Positions 43,192 through 53,060 of a stretch of 64,000 bases of DNA are shown piece by piece. The position numbers and the translations under genes were made by a program. How positions within the stretch are numbered: position 1 is the stretch's first letter; the number at the start of each line of letters is the position of its first letter. The notes beneath the pieces were generated by a model that was not told the DNA's origin, did no database searches, and saw only the letters and a program-made list of their open reading frames with translations. Source of the stretch: Asticcacaulis currens (GTDB lineage: Bacteria > Pseudomonadota > Alphaproteobacteria > Caulobacterales > Caulobacteraceae). Where the stretch lies: NCBI RefSeq assembly GCF_028550395.1, contig NZ_JAQQKW010000004.1, positions 310,001 through 374,000 on the forward strand. The letters are read 5' to 3'.

Positions 43192-43995
43192 TTAAGGCGT
43201 AGGCTCCCGGTCCGGCCCTAGACGGATATTCAGATCCGCATAGCCGGGCATGTCTTCAAGGATATGGTGCGTCAGCCGTTCATAATGGGCGATAAATCGC
43301 CTCAGAGCTGCTGCGTCCATCAGGCGGGACGTATCACTTCCCTCTGAGTGTAATCTGCGTCGCAGGGCCTCTTCCTGCTGGGTGCGCCAGCCTTGCACCA
43401 CCTCGAAGCCCGGCGCGGCCAAGAGAATTAGCCGATCGAGACGCGAAAACAGATCGGCATAGGGTCCGGCCAACTGTTGATTCACATAGGTTCGCCACAC
43501 GCCGTCCCGATCTTCGTCGCGTTCCAGCGCGTTGACGGGGGTGCGTAAGGCGCTCTCCCGCTGTGGTCGCGCCCCGACGCACCAGCCTTCAAACAGGACC
43601 AGGTCCGGGGCAACGATCTGCGGCCAGTCGGCACGCGGCACAGGGTGATCCGTCGCCTTGTCAAAGCGCGGCAGGTCCACCCGTGCCCCGGCTTTCAGCG
43701 CATGAAGCACCGAGATACCCAGACCGACATCATGCGTGCCCGGTACACCGCGCGTGGCGAACAGGGGATGTACTGAAACCGGCCGCTGATCGGGTGGCAG
43801 ATAGAGATCATCCAGCGACAGGACGCCGACGCGCAGGCCTCTCTCGGCAAATCTCTGATGCACCCCTTCGGCAATAGTTGATTTTCCACAGCCCTGCGCC
43901 CCGCATAGCCCGATAAGGCGCACCCCTTCGCGGTGCCAGCCGTCGATAGCGTCCACGACCAGACGGGCCGCCGGAAGATCAGGCAATAGGGTCAA
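43192..43995 (-). CDS. D-glycerate 3-kinase-like P-loop kinase
   Basis: 267 residues. Walker A is GAQGCGKST near residue 36. Also seen are LSLDDLYLPPDQR, the GVPGTHDVGLG substrate segment, LPRFDKATDHP and LFEGWCVGA. This matches plant/yeast-type glycerate kinases and the bacterial relatives that phosphorylate D-glycerate to 3-phosphoglycerate. It overlaps the upstream dehydrogenase gene by 17 bp. Together they would convert hydroxypyruvate or glyoxylate-derived carbon to 3-phosphoglycerate. Confidence 0.85.
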   Translation of the reverse strand: MTLLPDLPAARLVVDAIDGWHREGVRLIGLCGAQGCGKSTIAEGVHQRFAERGLRVGVLSLDDLYLPPDQRPVSVHPLFATRGVPGTHDVGLGISVLHALKAGARVDLPRFDKATDHPVPRADWPQIVAPDLVLFEGWCVGARPQRESALRTPVNALERDEDRDGVWRTYVNQQLAGPYADLFSRLDRLILLAAPGFEVVQGWRTQQEEALRRRLHSEGSDTSRLMDAAALRRFIAHYERLTHHILEDMPGYADLNIRLGPDREPTP

Positions 43996-44947
43996 TCAGC
44001 GCCTCCCCGGTAAAGAAGCGATCAAGATTATAGGCCGCGCGCAGACCCATCTCGTCACGGGTTTCGCGCGTCGCCGAGCCCAGATGCGGCAACAGGACGA
44101 CATTATCGAGCGCCAGCAGGTCCGGATGAACCTGCGGTTCGCGCTCATAGACATCAAGCCCGGCGGCCCAGATCGTTCCGGCTTTCAGGGCTGCCGCCAG
44201 ATCGGCCTCATGCACGACTGAGCCACGCGCTGTATTGATCACGATGGCGGAGGGCTTCATCCGCCGGAGTAGGTTCGCATCGACCAGATACCGCGTCGCT
44301 TCGCCGCCCGGCGTATGCAGTGACAGCACATCGGCTTCGGCCGCCAGGGCCTCAAGCGAACCCAAATATCGCGCCCCCAGTTGCGCCTCAATCTCCGGCG
44401 CAACGCGATGGCGGCTGTGATAGGCAATCTGCATCCCTAGTGCGGCTTTAGTCTTATGGGCGGTCGCTTGTCCGATGCGCCCGAAGCCGACAAGACCTAG
44501 CGTCTTGCCGCTTAGACCCTGCCCCAGAAATTGCGTCGGTTTCCAGCCGCTCCAGCGCCCGTCGCGCAAACCGCGCTCGGCCTCAGACGCGCGACGGCTG
44601 GTCATCAGCATCAGCATAAGGGCAATCTCGGCCGTCGCTTCGGTCAGCACATCGGGTGTATTGGAGACGCGGATACCGGCAGCTTTGGCGGCCTCAAGGT
44701 CGATATGTTCAAATCCCGCACCAAAGTTGGCGATCATCCGCACCCGTGTGCCACGGCGTAAAATCTCTTTGGTGAGTTTATCAGTTACGGTAGGGCACAG
44801 GGCATCGTAATCGTCCATAGCCGAGATCAGTTGCGCTTGCGTCAGCGGCACGCCGGTCTCATTCACCGTCACCTCATAACGGTCCCTGAGATAGGCGAAG
44901 GCCCCTTCGGGCCATGGACGGGTCAGCAAAATCTTGGGGAGGGACAT
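43979..44947 (-). CDS. D-2-hydroxyacid dehydrogenase (glyoxylate/hydroxypyruvate reductase type)
   Basis: 322 residues. The NAD(P) motif is GLVGFGRIGQA. The catalytic Arg is in NTARGSVV, the Glu in DVYEREPQ and the His in LPHLGSAT. These place it with D-glycerate dehydrogenase and glyoxylate reductase. It would reduce hydroxypyruvate to D-glycerate, the substrate of the kinase it overlaps. ATG 44947 follows AAGGAG; the longer frame to 45001 is not family-like. Confidence 0.9.
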   Translation of the reverse strand: MSLPKILLTRPWPEGAFAYLRDRYEVTVNETGVPLTQAQLISAMDDYDALCPTVTDKLTKEILRRGTRVRMIANFGAGFEHIDLEAAKAAGIRVSNTPDVLTEATAEIALMLMLMTSRRASEAERGLRDGRWSGWKPTQFLGQGLSGKTLGLVGFGRIGQATAHKTKAALGMQIAYHSRHRVAPEIEAQLGARYLGSLEALAAEADVLSLHTPGGEATRYLVDANLLRRMKPSAIVINTARGSVVHEADLAAALKAGTIWAAGLDVYEREPQVHPDLLALDNVVLLPHLGSATRETRDEMGLRAAYNLDRFFTGEALIDPIA

Positions 44948-44997
44948 GCGGGCTCCTTGCGTCGGAGCGTCCCTTGTCCCCCTCCCCTGCCCTGAAA

Positions 44998-46008
44998 TCA
45001 ATCGGGAAAACCGCTCAGGACCGTTTTACCGATACTGGAACCCGCCTCTATCTGTTCGTGCACGCGGATCAGGTTGGCAGCCGTGATCGGCCCGGCCTTC
45101 TGTGTCATTGTGGTGCGAATCTCACCGCGATCGACCATCGTTGAAACTGCGGTGAGCAGGCGGTGCTGTTCGTTCATATCCGGCGTCTGAAAAGCCGCGC
45201 GGGTGAACATGAATTCCCAGCTTAAGGTCACGCTCTTTCGCTTGAATGGAACGATGTCGAACGTGTCGGGGTCGTCGATCAGCACAATGTGGCCCTGTGG
45301 CTTGATTAGGGTCTTAAGGGCCTCATAATGCCGGTCGCTCGCCGTCAGGCTGGCGATAAAATCGACCTCTGTAATTCCAATTCGGCGCAGCTCTTCTGAC
45401 AATGGGAGCCTGTGATTTATGACTGCGTGAGCACCCATTTTTCCAACCCATTGAACGGTTTCAGGGCGCGACGCCGTGGCAATCACTGTCAGGTTCGTCA
45501 GCCGCCGCGCCAACTGAATCAATATTGAACCAACACCTCCGGCACCGCCAATAACCAGCAGGGTGTGCGGGGCCGTCGTGGCGTCGCGTGACACCTTCAA
45601 ACGCTCAAACAGAATCTCCCAGGCGGTTATCGTCGTCAGCGGCAGAGCGGCGGCTTCGGCAAAGCTCAGGGTTTTGGGTTTGGCACCCACGATGCGTTCA
45701 TCGACAGCGTGATACTGGGCATTTGTGCCCGGCCGTGTGATATCCCCGGCGTAAAACACCTCATCACCCGGCTGAAACAGGGTGACCTCGGCTCCCACAG
45801 ACTCTACGACGCCCGCCGCATCGAATCCTAGGACGCGCGACTGGCCTTCGGTGGGGGCCGCAAACCGTCTCAGCTTCGTGTCCGCCGGGTTGACGGAAAC
45901 CGCTTTGACCCGAACGATCAGATCGCGCGACCCCGGCAATGGTTCGGGCAGATCTATATCCCGCAGCACAGCGGCGGGACCGGTTTGGCTGTATCCTATG
46001 GCCTTCAT
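44998..46008 (-). CDS. MDR-family quinone oxidoreductase/alcohol dehydrogenase-like protein
   Basis: 336 residues. It has the GroES-like N-terminal half (VKAVSVNPADTKLRR, GFDAAGVVESVG, GDEVFYAGD) and a Rossmann half with VIGGAGGVGSILIQLAR. The catalytic-zinc cysteine and histidine positions are absent, as in zeta-crystallin-like NADPH quinone/enone reductases. ATG 46008 follows a GAGGAGGCT ribosome site. The LysR gene about 100 bp beyond runs on the same strand, so it reads towards this start and may regulate it. Substrate unknown. Confidence 0.85.
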   Translation of the reverse strand: MKAIGYSQTGPAAVLRDIDLPEPLPGSRDLIVRVKAVSVNPADTKLRRFAAPTEGQSRVLGFDAAGVVESVGAEVTLFQPGDEVFYAGDITRPGTNAQYHAVDERIVGAKPKTLSFAEAAALPLTTITAWEILFERLKVSRDATTAPHTLLVIGGAGGVGSILIQLARRLTNLTVIATASRPETVQWVGKMGAHAVINHRLPLSEELRRIGITEVDFIASLTASDRHYEALKTLIKPQGHIVLIDDPDTFDIVPFKRKSVTLSWEFMFTRAAFQTPDMNEQHRLLTAVSTMVDRGEIRTTMTQKAGPITAANLIRVHEQIEAGSSIGKTVLSGFPD

Positions 46009-46109
46009 CTGAGCCTCCTCATCGGCAAGGAACGATGACAGCCATATAATTCATTCACAGAAATGAAAAATGACTAATTTTGCATGATTTTCATTCGAAA
46101 TTGAATAAG

Positions 46110-46988
46110 CTAAAGATGCGAGGGGACGGTTTGTACCACGTGGTCAATAAGCGCCCGCAGGCGCGCCATGGGTTTCAGATCGGCGTGATAGGCGGCAAAC
46201 ACCTCCCGTCCAGGTGCATCTTCACCCAGATCGACGGGCACCAGCCCCATCGGACGCGCGATCAGGGTGGGCAGGACCGCCAGACCGCGCCCCGCGGCGG
46301 CCGCCATGGCTTGAAGATCGCGGCTGTTGGAGCGAAATGCCGGCTGCGCCAGTGGCAAAAGGCGTTGCACCCACACGACATCGCTCAGATGCCCCAAGGC
46401 TTCGTCCATCAAAATCAACTGATGATTCCCACCCTCACCTGCTTCGGGTAGCCCGTGCCGGTTAAGATAGCTGGCCGAGGCATAGAGGCCATAACCAATG
46501 GTGGTCACCTTGCGCTGCACAGCATTACCGCCCGGAGATCCGCCAAAACGAAACACCAGATCGGCCTCGCGCCGGTCAAGATCAAGCGCACGCGTATCGA
46601 CAACGGCCTCAATCACGACCTGCGGATGCGCCGCCATAAAATCTTCGAACACTGGCATCAGTACATGGTTGAAAAACCATTCGGAGGAAGACACCCTTAT
46701 CGGGCCGGAGAGCGCCTGCTGTGCCCCGCTGAGGCCGCGGGACAGGGCCAAAACCTCGTCCTCCATGGCGCGCGCGTGGCCCGCGACCACCAGACCCAGC
46801 CCTGTGGCCACCAGACCGCGCGTCGTGCGTTGAAACAGGCGCTCGCCAAAGGCCGTCTCAGCGGCCTCCAGCCGCCGTCCCATGGTGGGCTGACTGAGGC
46901 CCAAGGACTTGCCCGCCGCCGACAGCGTCCCTTCGCGATGGATGGCCAGCACCAGACGCAGATCGTCCCACGACAGGATTTGCGCCAT
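46110..46988 (-). CDS. LysR-family transcriptional regulator
   Basis: 292 residues. The N-terminal winged helix has LSWDDLRLVLAIHREGTLSAAG, then LSQPTMGRRLEAAE and FQRTTRGL. The periplasmic-binding-like effector domain follows. ATG 46988 is chosen over a TTG at 47030 because homologs begin near ILSWDDLR. It lies upstream of the MDR oxidoreductase gene on the same strand with ~100 bp between, and is the best candidate to regulate it. The effector is unknown. Confidence 0.9.
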   Translation of the reverse strand: MAQILSWDDLRLVLAIHREGTLSAAGKSLGLSQPTMGRRLEAAETAFGERLFQRTTRGLVATGLGLVVAGHARAMEDEVLALSRGLSGAQQALSGPIRVSSSEWFFNHVLMPVFEDFMAAHPQVVIEAVVDTRALDLDRREADLVFRFGGSPGGNAVQRKVTTIGYGLYASASYLNRHGLPEAGEGGNHQLILMDEALGHLSDVVWVQRLLPLAQPAFRSNSRDLQAMAAAAGRGLAVLPTLIARPMGLVPVDLGEDAPGREVFAAYHADLKPMARLRALIDHVVQTVPSHL

Positions 46989-47092
46989 ATCCAGTCGATT
47001 TTGAATAGAATCTGCCACGAATAACCTCAAATCTCAAAAAATGAATGGAGGTTAGTCGTATTGGGCGGAAACACAAGCCCGCTCAAAAAGGA

Positions 47093-47132
47093 AGAGACGA
47101 CGCAGCCAGAGGGGGCCTTCTGCGTCGTCTCT
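47093..47132 (-). terminator. Terminator of the chemoreceptor gene
   Basis: A perfect 13-bp stem AGAGACGACGCAG / CTGCGTCGTCTCT with a 14-base loop. On the minus strand it is followed by CCTTTTT. It lies 48 bp past the chemoreceptor stop. Confidence 0.8.
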
Positions 47133-47179
47133 CTGCAATCGCGCCTTACTCACGCAACGCGACTGAAGCCTGTGGGGGG

Positions 47180-48868
47180 TTACGCCGCCCGGACCGTCGC
47201 CAGGAAGTGGTCCATTTCGTGACGCAGCCGCTCAGCCTGCTGGGCCAGTTCACCCGATGAGCTGAGCACCTGCGCCGCCGCATCGCCCGTCTGTTCCGAG
47301 GCTCTGGCCACGCCTGTGATGTTGATCGTGACTTCCTGCGTGCCCAGCGACGCCTGATTGACCGCCTGAATGATCTCGCGCGTTGCGGCCGACTGCTGCT
47401 CCACGGCCGCGGAAATCATCGCATTGGTGGTGTCGATATTCTGGATGGTCGAGGTGATGGTGCGGAACGCCATCGCCGCTTTCGAGGTCGATTCCTGTAT
47501 TTGGCTGATACGTTCGGAAATATCCGTCGTCGCCTTGGCCGTCTGACCAGCCAGCGCCTTGACCTCTGAGGCCACAACCGCGAAGCCCTTACCCGCCTCG
47601 CCGGCACGTGCCGACTCAATGGTCGCATTGAGCGCCAGTAGGTTGGTCTGCCCGGCGAGCCCCGCGATCAGATCGACGATCCCGTTGATCGAATTCGCCA
47701 CTTCGCTCAGTTCATTGACCACTTCGCCGGCGGCATCTGCCTGCGAGACGGCGGCGCGTGAGGTTTCAGCCGAAGAGGCCACCTGACGCCCGATTTCGCC
47801 GACTGACGCGCCCATTTCCTCCGCCGCCGAGGCGACAGACGTCACATTGGTCCCCGCCTCTTCGGCGGCCGAAGAGACGGCGATCGACTGGGCGGCGGTC
47901 TCCTGCGCCGTAGCGGTCAGTTGCGAGGCTGAGGCCTGCATTTCCGTGGCCGCCGCCGACACCATGGCCACAACCTGCCCGACCGAAGCTTCGAAATCAT
48001 CCGCCAGTTTCAGCATAGCGCGGCGACGGTCTTCCTCAGCGCGCTTTTTCATAACTTCGGCTTCAGCACGAAGCGTCTCGGCATCCATCAGGCCCTGACG
48101 GAAGACTTCGAGTGTCTGGGCCATGGTCCCGATTTCGTCGCCACGCGTCTGACCGTCAATTTTAAGATCCAGCGCGCCCTTCGACACCTGCGCCATCTGA
48201 TCGGTGATGCGGCGGATTGAGCCGACAATGTCGGCAAAAGCAATAAAGGAGGCGAGTGCCGTGACCAGGAGGACGATGGCAATGGAGATGACAAGTCCCA
48301 TCAGGGTTTCCGTCTTTGTCTTTTCCCCGATCGCCTGGATAGCGGCTTCATTCAGCTTCTGTTTGGCGTCCACAGCGTTACGAATGTCTGTCGTCAGTTT
48401 ATCCACATCCCCGGCCTGAGATGCCAACTCGACGGCTAACGCCGCCTGCTCGTTGTTTTTCGCCATGGGCAGGTAACGGTTACGAATTGTGTCGGAAAGC
48501 GCGACAAAGCGGTCCTTCAGCGGTTCGAAATCTGCCTTATAGTCGGGGGCCGCCTTGATTAGTTGCTCATAGCGTTGAAGGAAGCGCTCATCCGACTTTT
48601 GTATCTGGGTCTCGTAAATCTCACAGGCCGGGCTTGGGCAGCTCTGAAACGCCAGTGCGTTGATGGCCCCGTCGATGGCAAACACATTCTGGTTCATGCG
48701 CGCCCCGGCCAGAAGCGCGGCATCCGACGAGGTTATGATATTTTGATAGGTGTCTTCAGCGTGCGCCCGATTGGCATTTTGCCACAAAGTCATGCCGATG
48801 GAGGACAAACCAAAGGCCGCGATAATGGCCAGAATCTTGGTGCCGATCTTGATATCCGACAGTTTCAT
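47180..48868 (-). CDS. Methyl-accepting chemotaxis protein
   Basis: 562 residues. One N-terminal membrane helix (~10-28), a periplasmic four-helix bundle (~30-185) and a second membrane helix (~190-212) precede a HAMP domain ([15 protein letters not shown]). A long coiled-coil signalling domain with the conserved hairpin tip [21 protein letters not shown] follows. Such receptors pass ligand binding to CheA/CheW at the cell pole. The ligand is unknown; two periplasmic cysteines (CPSPAC) could form a disulphide or bind a ligand. ATG 48868 follows GGAGAGG. No che genes are nearby. A terminator hairpin follows. Confidence 0.93.
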   Translation of the reverse strand: MKLSDIKIGTKILAIIAAFGLSSIGMTLWQNANRAHAEDTYQNIITSSDAALLAGARMNQNVFAIDGAINALAFQSCPSPACEIYETQIQKSDERFLQRYEQLIKAAPDYKADFEPLKDRFVALSDTIRNRYLPMAKNNEQAALAVELASQAGDVDKLTTDIRNAVDAKQKLNEAAIQAIGEKTKTETLMGLVISIAIVLLVTALASFIAFADIVGSIRRITDQMAQVSKGALDLKIDGQTRGDEIGTMAQTLEVFRQGLMDAETLRAEAEVMKKRAEEDRRRAMLKLADDFEASVGQVVAMVSAAATEMQASASQLTATAQETAAQSIAVSSAAEEAGTNVTSVASAAEEMGASVGEIGRQVASSAETSRAAVSQADAAGEVVNELSEVANSINGIVDLIAGLAGQTNLLALNATIESARAGEAGKGFAVVASEVKALAGQTAKATTDISERISQIQESTSKAAMAFRTITSTIQNIDTTNAMISAAVEQQSAATREIIQAVNQASLGTQEVTINITGVARASEQTGDAAAQVLSSSGELAQQAERLRHEMDHFLATVRAA

Positions 48869-49073
48869 ACGCCTCTCCTGCACTGAGGACGGCTTCCTTC
48901 TGGCCGCCACTAAACTCGTTCGATGCGCTTTAGCGGCAGCCAGTGATTAATAGGGCGGCAACCATACGCATACCATTGATATTTGATTTTGTTCCTCAAG
49001 CCTTGCCGAGCGGTTAACGTCTGAAACTTTTTTGAAAACGTTTAACCGGGCGTTTTTTTAGTAAAAGCCGCCT

Positions 49074-49147
49074 TTATCCACAGCGGTTTGAGCGATTATG
49101 CTTAACAAAATATTTACCGCTTGGCGCGATTGAAGCTTTATGGATAA
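49074..49147. promoter_or_regulatory. DnaA-box-like sites upstream of parA
   Basis: A perfect TTATCCACA lies at 49074-49082 and a one-mismatch box (TTATCCATA on the minus strand) at 49139-49147. An imperfect inverted repeat (GGTTAACGT / ACGTTTAACC) lies at 49014-49050. The 240-bp AT-rich gap between the chemoreceptor and parA is thus a candidate control region for partition or replication. Confidence 0.5.
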
Positions 49148-49189
49148 ATTTCCACAATATTTCATTCAATGGTGTTCGGAGGCGTTAAA

Positions 49190-50425
49190 GTGAACGCAAA
49201 TCATTGGAATAATGAGGAGTTTCATCCTCACCTTGCCGAAGCTGAGCGAATCACCCAGCTGGCGCAGGCCGGTGAGCAGATGGTTGAGCGTTTGCGCCGT
49301 ACCGCCTTCCTCCCCGGGGCCACCAAGGCGCTAAATGTACGTCTGGGCATCGCCGAAGCCGCTGAATTGCTGGGATGCTCCACCAACCGCATTCGGATGG
49401 CCGAACAGGATGGCCGCCTGCCACCCCCGCCCGAAAGCGATACGGGGCGACGTCTTGGCTATGATATTCCAGCGCTCCTCAATATGCGGCAAGTATTGGG
49501 CGCGTCGCCGCGTCGCTCTCCGGAAGACCCGCCGGCCATTATCACGGTGCAAAACTTCAAAGGCGGCGTCGGTAAATCGACCGTCACGACGCATCTGGCC
49601 CACTATCTGGCGGTTCAGGGCTACCGCGTACTGGTCGTCGATTGCGACAGTCAGGCGACCACCACCACCCTGTTCGGCTTCAATCCGCACTTTGCCATCC
49701 GCCGCGAAGAGACCCTCTACCCCTATCTATCGATCGAGCCGACCGAAGACAGCCTGCACTATGCGGTCAAATCGACCATCTGGCCCAATGTCGATCTGAT
49801 CCCCTCCAATCTTCAGATGTTCGACGTCGAATATGAACTGGCAGCGGCCGGGTCCGGAGGCGGCGGCACGCTGGCCTCGCGCTTTCGCAAGCTGAAGCAG
49901 GGGCTCAATGAACTGGCGCAAAACTACGATGTTGTCCTGCTCGATCCGCCCCCGGCGCTGGGCACGATTTCGTTGGCGGTGATGCAGGCGGCCAATGCGC
50001 TTCTCGTGCCTCTGGCGGCCACGACGCCCGACTTCTGCTCGACCGTGCAGTTCCTGTCCATGATGTCGCAGGTGATCACCCAGCTTCAGGAGGCCGGCAT
50101 TCAGGTCGAATACGACTTCTGCCGCCTGATCTGCTCAAAGTTCAATTCCAACGACCCGAGCCATGCCATGATCCAGCGCATCATGGAGCAATCCTTCGGT
50201 CCGGCGCTCTTACCTATCCCCATACTCGAGTCCGCCGAAATCAGCCACGCGGCGCTGCGCATGATGACCGTCTATGAGCTGGAAAAGCCTGTGGGCACAC
50301 CGAAAACCCACAAACGCTGCCGCAGCAATATCGACGAGGCGATGGGCCAGATCGAAAAACTTATCCGCCTGCGCTGGGGACGGGTGGATAATGAGAAGGG
50401 CGCGGCACTGGCCGCTGCCCTGTAG
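49190..50425 (+). CDS. parA: ParA-family partition ATPase
   Basis: 411 residues. An N-terminal helix-turn-helix/MerR-like segment (LNVRLGIAEAAELLGCSTNR) comes before a deviant Walker A KGGVGKST near residue 125, DCDSQATTT and VVLLDPPPALG. The N-terminal DNA-binding domain marks it as a type Ia ParA, which also autoregulates the par operon. The GTG at 49190 is chosen because GGAGG lies eight bases upstream; an ATG at 49169 precedes that site. parB follows after 11 bp and rep after parB, an order like repABC replicons. ParA moves replicon copies over the nucleoid together with ParB and parS. Confidence 0.92.
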   Translation: MNANHWNNEEFHPHLAEAERITQLAQAGEQMVERLRRTAFLPGATKALNVRLGIAEAAELLGCSTNRIRMAEQDGRLPPPPESDTGRRLGYDIPALLNMRQVLGASPRRSPEDPPAIITVQNFKGGVGKSTVTTHLAHYLAVQGYRVLVVDCDSQATTTTLFGFNPHFAIRREETLYPYLSIEPTEDSLHYAVKSTIWPNVDLIPSNLQMFDVEYELAAAGSGGGGTLASRFRKLKQGLNELAQNYDVVLLDPPPALGTISLAVMQAANALLVPLAATTPDFCSTVQFLSMMSQVITQLQEAGIQVEYDFCRLICSKFNSNDPSHAMIQRIMEQSFGPALLPIPILESAEISHAALRMMTVYELEKPVGTPKTHKRCRSNIDEAMGQIEKLIRLRWGRVDNEKGAALAAAL

Positions 50426-50436
50426 GGGTTTACACC

Positions 50437-51519
50437 ATGTCCAAACGTCAGTCCGACTATCTGTCCGCCCTGCTCAACGACGCGCTGGCCGAAAGCACGC
50501 CCGCACCGGCGGCCCCTGCCCGTCCTTCTCCGGCGGTTCCGGCCGCCCCGGCCTCCGCCTCCGTGCGATCGGCCACCACGCTTCTGGCGCGTGAATCCGC
50601 CCTGGCCCGTGTCGCCAATGGCGAGGTGAAGCAGGTCACCCAGCTTCTGCTCGACCCGGCGCGCGTGCGCATCTGGGCCGGGAACCCGCGTCATCAGGAG
50701 TCGCTCAACGAAGCCAATTGCCGTGAACTGATCGACGCCATTCTGGCCGAAGGCGGCCAAAAGGTCCCGGCGGTTGTCCGCCGCGTGGATAATGACCCTG
50801 AGCACGATTACGAGGTGATCGCCGGGTCCCGTCGCCACTGGGCCATCTCATGGTTGCGCGCCAACAACTATCCCGACATGATGTTCCTGGCGCAGGTCTA
50901 TGCACTGGACGACGAGTCGGCCTTCCGCATCTCCGACATCGAAAACCGGGCGCGTAAGGACGTCTCGGATTTTGAACGCGCCCGCACCTATCTGGCCGCG
51001 CTCGATCAGCACTATGGCGGCAAGCAGGTGCGTATGGCCGAACGCCTGCGTCTCTCGAAGGGCTGGCTGTCGAAAATGCTGAGCGTGGGTGCCCTGCCCG
51101 ACTGGGCCGTCGCCGCCTTCGCCAGTCCCGCTGACATTCAGCTCGCCACCTGCTATCCGCTGGCGCAGCGTATCCAGTCCCTCGAAGCCGCCAACGACAC
51201 CGAACTTCTGCCGTTGATGAAGGACGCTGCCGGAGAACTGGCGAAGATGCAGGCGCGCTTTCAGGGCGGCCCGATGGTCCCCGCAGCCGAGGTGGTGCGT
51301 CAGTTGCTCACCGTCGATGCACCCGCGCCTTCCGAAGACCGCAGCCTGCTCACCCTGCCCGCTCCGTCCGGCCGTCCGGCGCTCAGCATCATGTCGTCTA
51401 ACCGCAACGGCGTGTCGCTGCGTCTGCACGCCGGATCGGGCGCTTCGGCGCGTGAACTGACCGACCTGTTTCGCAAGGCGCTTGAGGCTTTGGACAAGCA
51501 GGGCAAGGGGCTGCGGTAA
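50437..51519 (+). CDS. parB: ParB-family partition protein
   Basis: 360 residues. A disordered Ala/Pro-rich N terminus (residues 18-45) leads to the ParB/Spo0J nuclease-like domain (LLLDPARVRIW...VIAGSRRHWAI, the box II GSRR motif). A central helix-turn-helix (RMAERLRLSKGWLSKML) and a C-terminal dimerization region follow. It would bind parS and stimulate ParA. It is in an operon with parA. A hairpin terminator follows the stop, so rep is probably transcribed separately. Confidence 0.92.
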   Translation: MSKRQSDYLSALLNDALAESTPAPAAPARPSPAVPAAPASASVRSATTLLARESALARVANGEVKQVTQLLLDPARVRIWAGNPRHQESLNEANCRELIDAILAEGGQKVPAVVRRVDNDPEHDYEVIAGSRRHWAISWLRANNYPDMMFLAQVYALDDESAFRISDIENRARKDVSDFERARTYLAALDQHYGGKQVRMAERLRLSKGWLSKMLSVGALPDWAVAAFASPADIQLATCYPLAQRIQSLEAANDTELLPLMKDAAGELAKMQARFQGGPMVPAAEVVRQLLTVDAPAPSEDRSLLTLPAPSGRPALSIMSSNRNGVSLRLHAGSGASARELTDLFRKALEALDKQGKGLR

Positions 51520-51543
51520 AAAGTTTCTTCGAGGAAACTTTTT
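51518..51543 (+). terminator. Terminator after parB
   Basis: Stem AAAAGTTTC / GAAACTTTT around TTCGAG, running into T-rich sequence. A very similar hairpin (AAAGTTTC / GAAACTTT) is repeated at 51697-51722. The stretch to rep (51520-51813) also holds two copies of a CTCAAGC(C/A)GCGAAGCGGTA motif and no gene. Confidence 0.7.
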
Positions 51544-51556
51544 TGGTTTTTGGGGT

Positions 51557-51575
51557 TTGGGGCCTGTGGCCCCAA
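51557..51575. repeat. GC-rich palindrome, copy 1 of the origin region
   Basis: TTGGGGCC-TGT-GGCCCCAA. The core GGGGCCTGTGGCCCC is identical to the core at 53061-53081. Candidate parS or terminator. Confidence 0.5.
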
Positions 51576-51813
51576 GTCTTTAGTCTTAAAGATCGACCCT
51601 CAGATTGTGGGGCATTATGCTCAAGCCGCGAAGCGGTAGGGCACTAAAGCGCCCCCACACCCCGATACTCACCTCATCCTGAGAATCGGCGTATGAAAAA
51701 GTTTCCTCAAAGAAACTTTCCGGGGTCCGGGGCCTTGCGCTCAAGCAGCGAAGCGGTAACGCACTAAGAAAACCCCGGAGCCTCACCTAACTTTCCTCAT
51801 TTAAAATCCAGAC

Positions 51814-52917
51814 ATGGCTGACAGGATTATGGCCGAAGACAAGTCCGAACAGATTGATCTCTTCCTGCCCTATCTGGCCGATCTGAGCCTGCGCGATCAG
51901 CGCGAGATGATGGAGAGGCCTTTCTTCAGTCTGGCCAAGTCGAAGCGTCTCAAGCCCATCGACTATACGTCCCCGGACGGCAAGGTCTGGGTGCACGTGT
52001 CGGCCAATCCCGACTATGGCATGGCGACGATCTGGGACGCTGACATTCTGATCTATTGCGCCAGCGTGCTGAACGACCTCAAACAGCGTCGCGTCAACGA
52101 AATCCCGCGCACGCTGAAAATCATGCCCTATGACCTGCTGCGCTCCATCGGCCGCCCTATTTCGGGACGCTCCTATGAGCTCTTGGGTCAAGCGCTTGAC
52201 CGGCTGCAATCGACGACGGTCAAGACCAATATCCGTTCGGACCTGCGCCGCGAAGCCACCTTCTCCTGGCTCGACAACTGGAGCCAGTTGGTCGATGAAA
52301 AGACCGACCGCTCACGCGGGCTCAGTCTGTCGCTCTCAAGCTGGTTCTATGAGGGCGTGCTGATGAATGGAGGCGTGCTCTCCATCGAGCGCGCCTATTT
52401 CGACATCACCGGCGGGCGCGAGCGCTGGCTATACAAGGTCGCCCGCAAGCACGCCGGCGGGGCCGGCGAGGGCGGCTTCGCCATCGCCCTGCCGACGCTG
52501 TTCGAAAAGTCCGGTGCCGAAGGTCAGTACCGCCGCTTCAAGTTCGAAATCGCCGCCATCGTGCGCCGCAACGACCTGCCGGGCTACGACCTCAGCCTGA
52601 CCGAAGCCGCCACCTCGCGCGAACCGCTGCTGCACATGGTGCGCCGCGACCTCAGCCCCGCGCCCGTCGAAGTGGTCAAACCGGCGGCTAAGCTTAAACC
52701 CGTCAGCGCCAGTGACGAACCGCGCGGCTATATCACCGAGGACACGCTGGAGCATCTGCGCAAACATTATCGCGGCTGGGACTTCCACGCCCTGCACGCC
52801 GATTTCCGCGCCTGGCTGGCCGAAAGCTCTGAACGCGCGCCCGACCGCTATCAGAGCGCCTTTATCGGCTTCGTGAAACGCTATCACGAAAAGAACCGCC
52901 ATCAGTTGCGGGCTTAG
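51814..52917 (+). CDS. repA: RPA-family plasmid replication initiator
   Basis: 367 residues. The segments QIDLFLPYLADLSLRDQREM, MMERPFFSLAKSKR, IWDADILIYCASVL and SYELLGQALDRLQSTTVKT are typical of the replication initiator protein A family (Pfam RPA), as is ERWLYKVARKHAGG. A second domain (LEHLRKHYRGWDFHALHADF) lies at the C terminus. RPA proteins bind iterons and open the origin; five iterons lie 350-460 bp downstream. The ATG at 51814 lacks a clear ribosome site; ATG 51829 is an alternative. It would be the replicon's own initiator, placing this window on a plasmid, megaplasmid or second chromosome. Confidence 0.9.
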   Translation: MADRIMAEDKSEQIDLFLPYLADLSLRDQREMMERPFFSLAKSKRLKPIDYTSPDGKVWVHVSANPDYGMATIWDADILIYCASVLNDLKQRRVNEIPRTLKIMPYDLLRSIGRPISGRSYELLGQALDRLQSTTVKTNIRSDLRREATFSWLDNWSQLVDEKTDRSRGLSLSLSSWFYEGVLMNGGVLSIERAYFDITGGRERWLYKVARKHAGGAGEGGFAIALPTLFEKSGAEGQYRRFKFEIAAIVRRNDLPGYDLSLTEAATSREPLLHMVRRDLSPAPVEVVKPAAKLKPVSASDEPRGYITEDTLEHLRKHYRGWDFHALHADFRAWLAESSERAPDRYQSAFIGFVKRYHEKNRHQLRA

Positions 52918-52943
52918 GTTTTGAGAAGGTAAGGGTAAAGAAC

Positions 52944-52964
52944 GCAGGGGCCTCAGGCCCCTGC
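52944..52964. repeat. GC-rich palindrome, copy 2
   Basis: GCAGGGGCC-TCA-GGCCCCTGC, 27 bp past the rep stop. It may terminate rep transcription or belong to the origin structure. Confidence 0.5.
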
Positions 52965-53060
52965 AACCCACAACGGGGCACAAACGACTAGCGATTATTG
53001 TGTGGCTTGGTGGGGAAGGGGCTTCGCCCGAAGATCATAGAGGCCTGAGCGTATAGGGGT

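Noticed and set aside
49190-52917. True repABC operon
   Set aside because: The third gene resembles the RPA initiator family, not RepC, and iterons are present downstream; only the gene order is similar.
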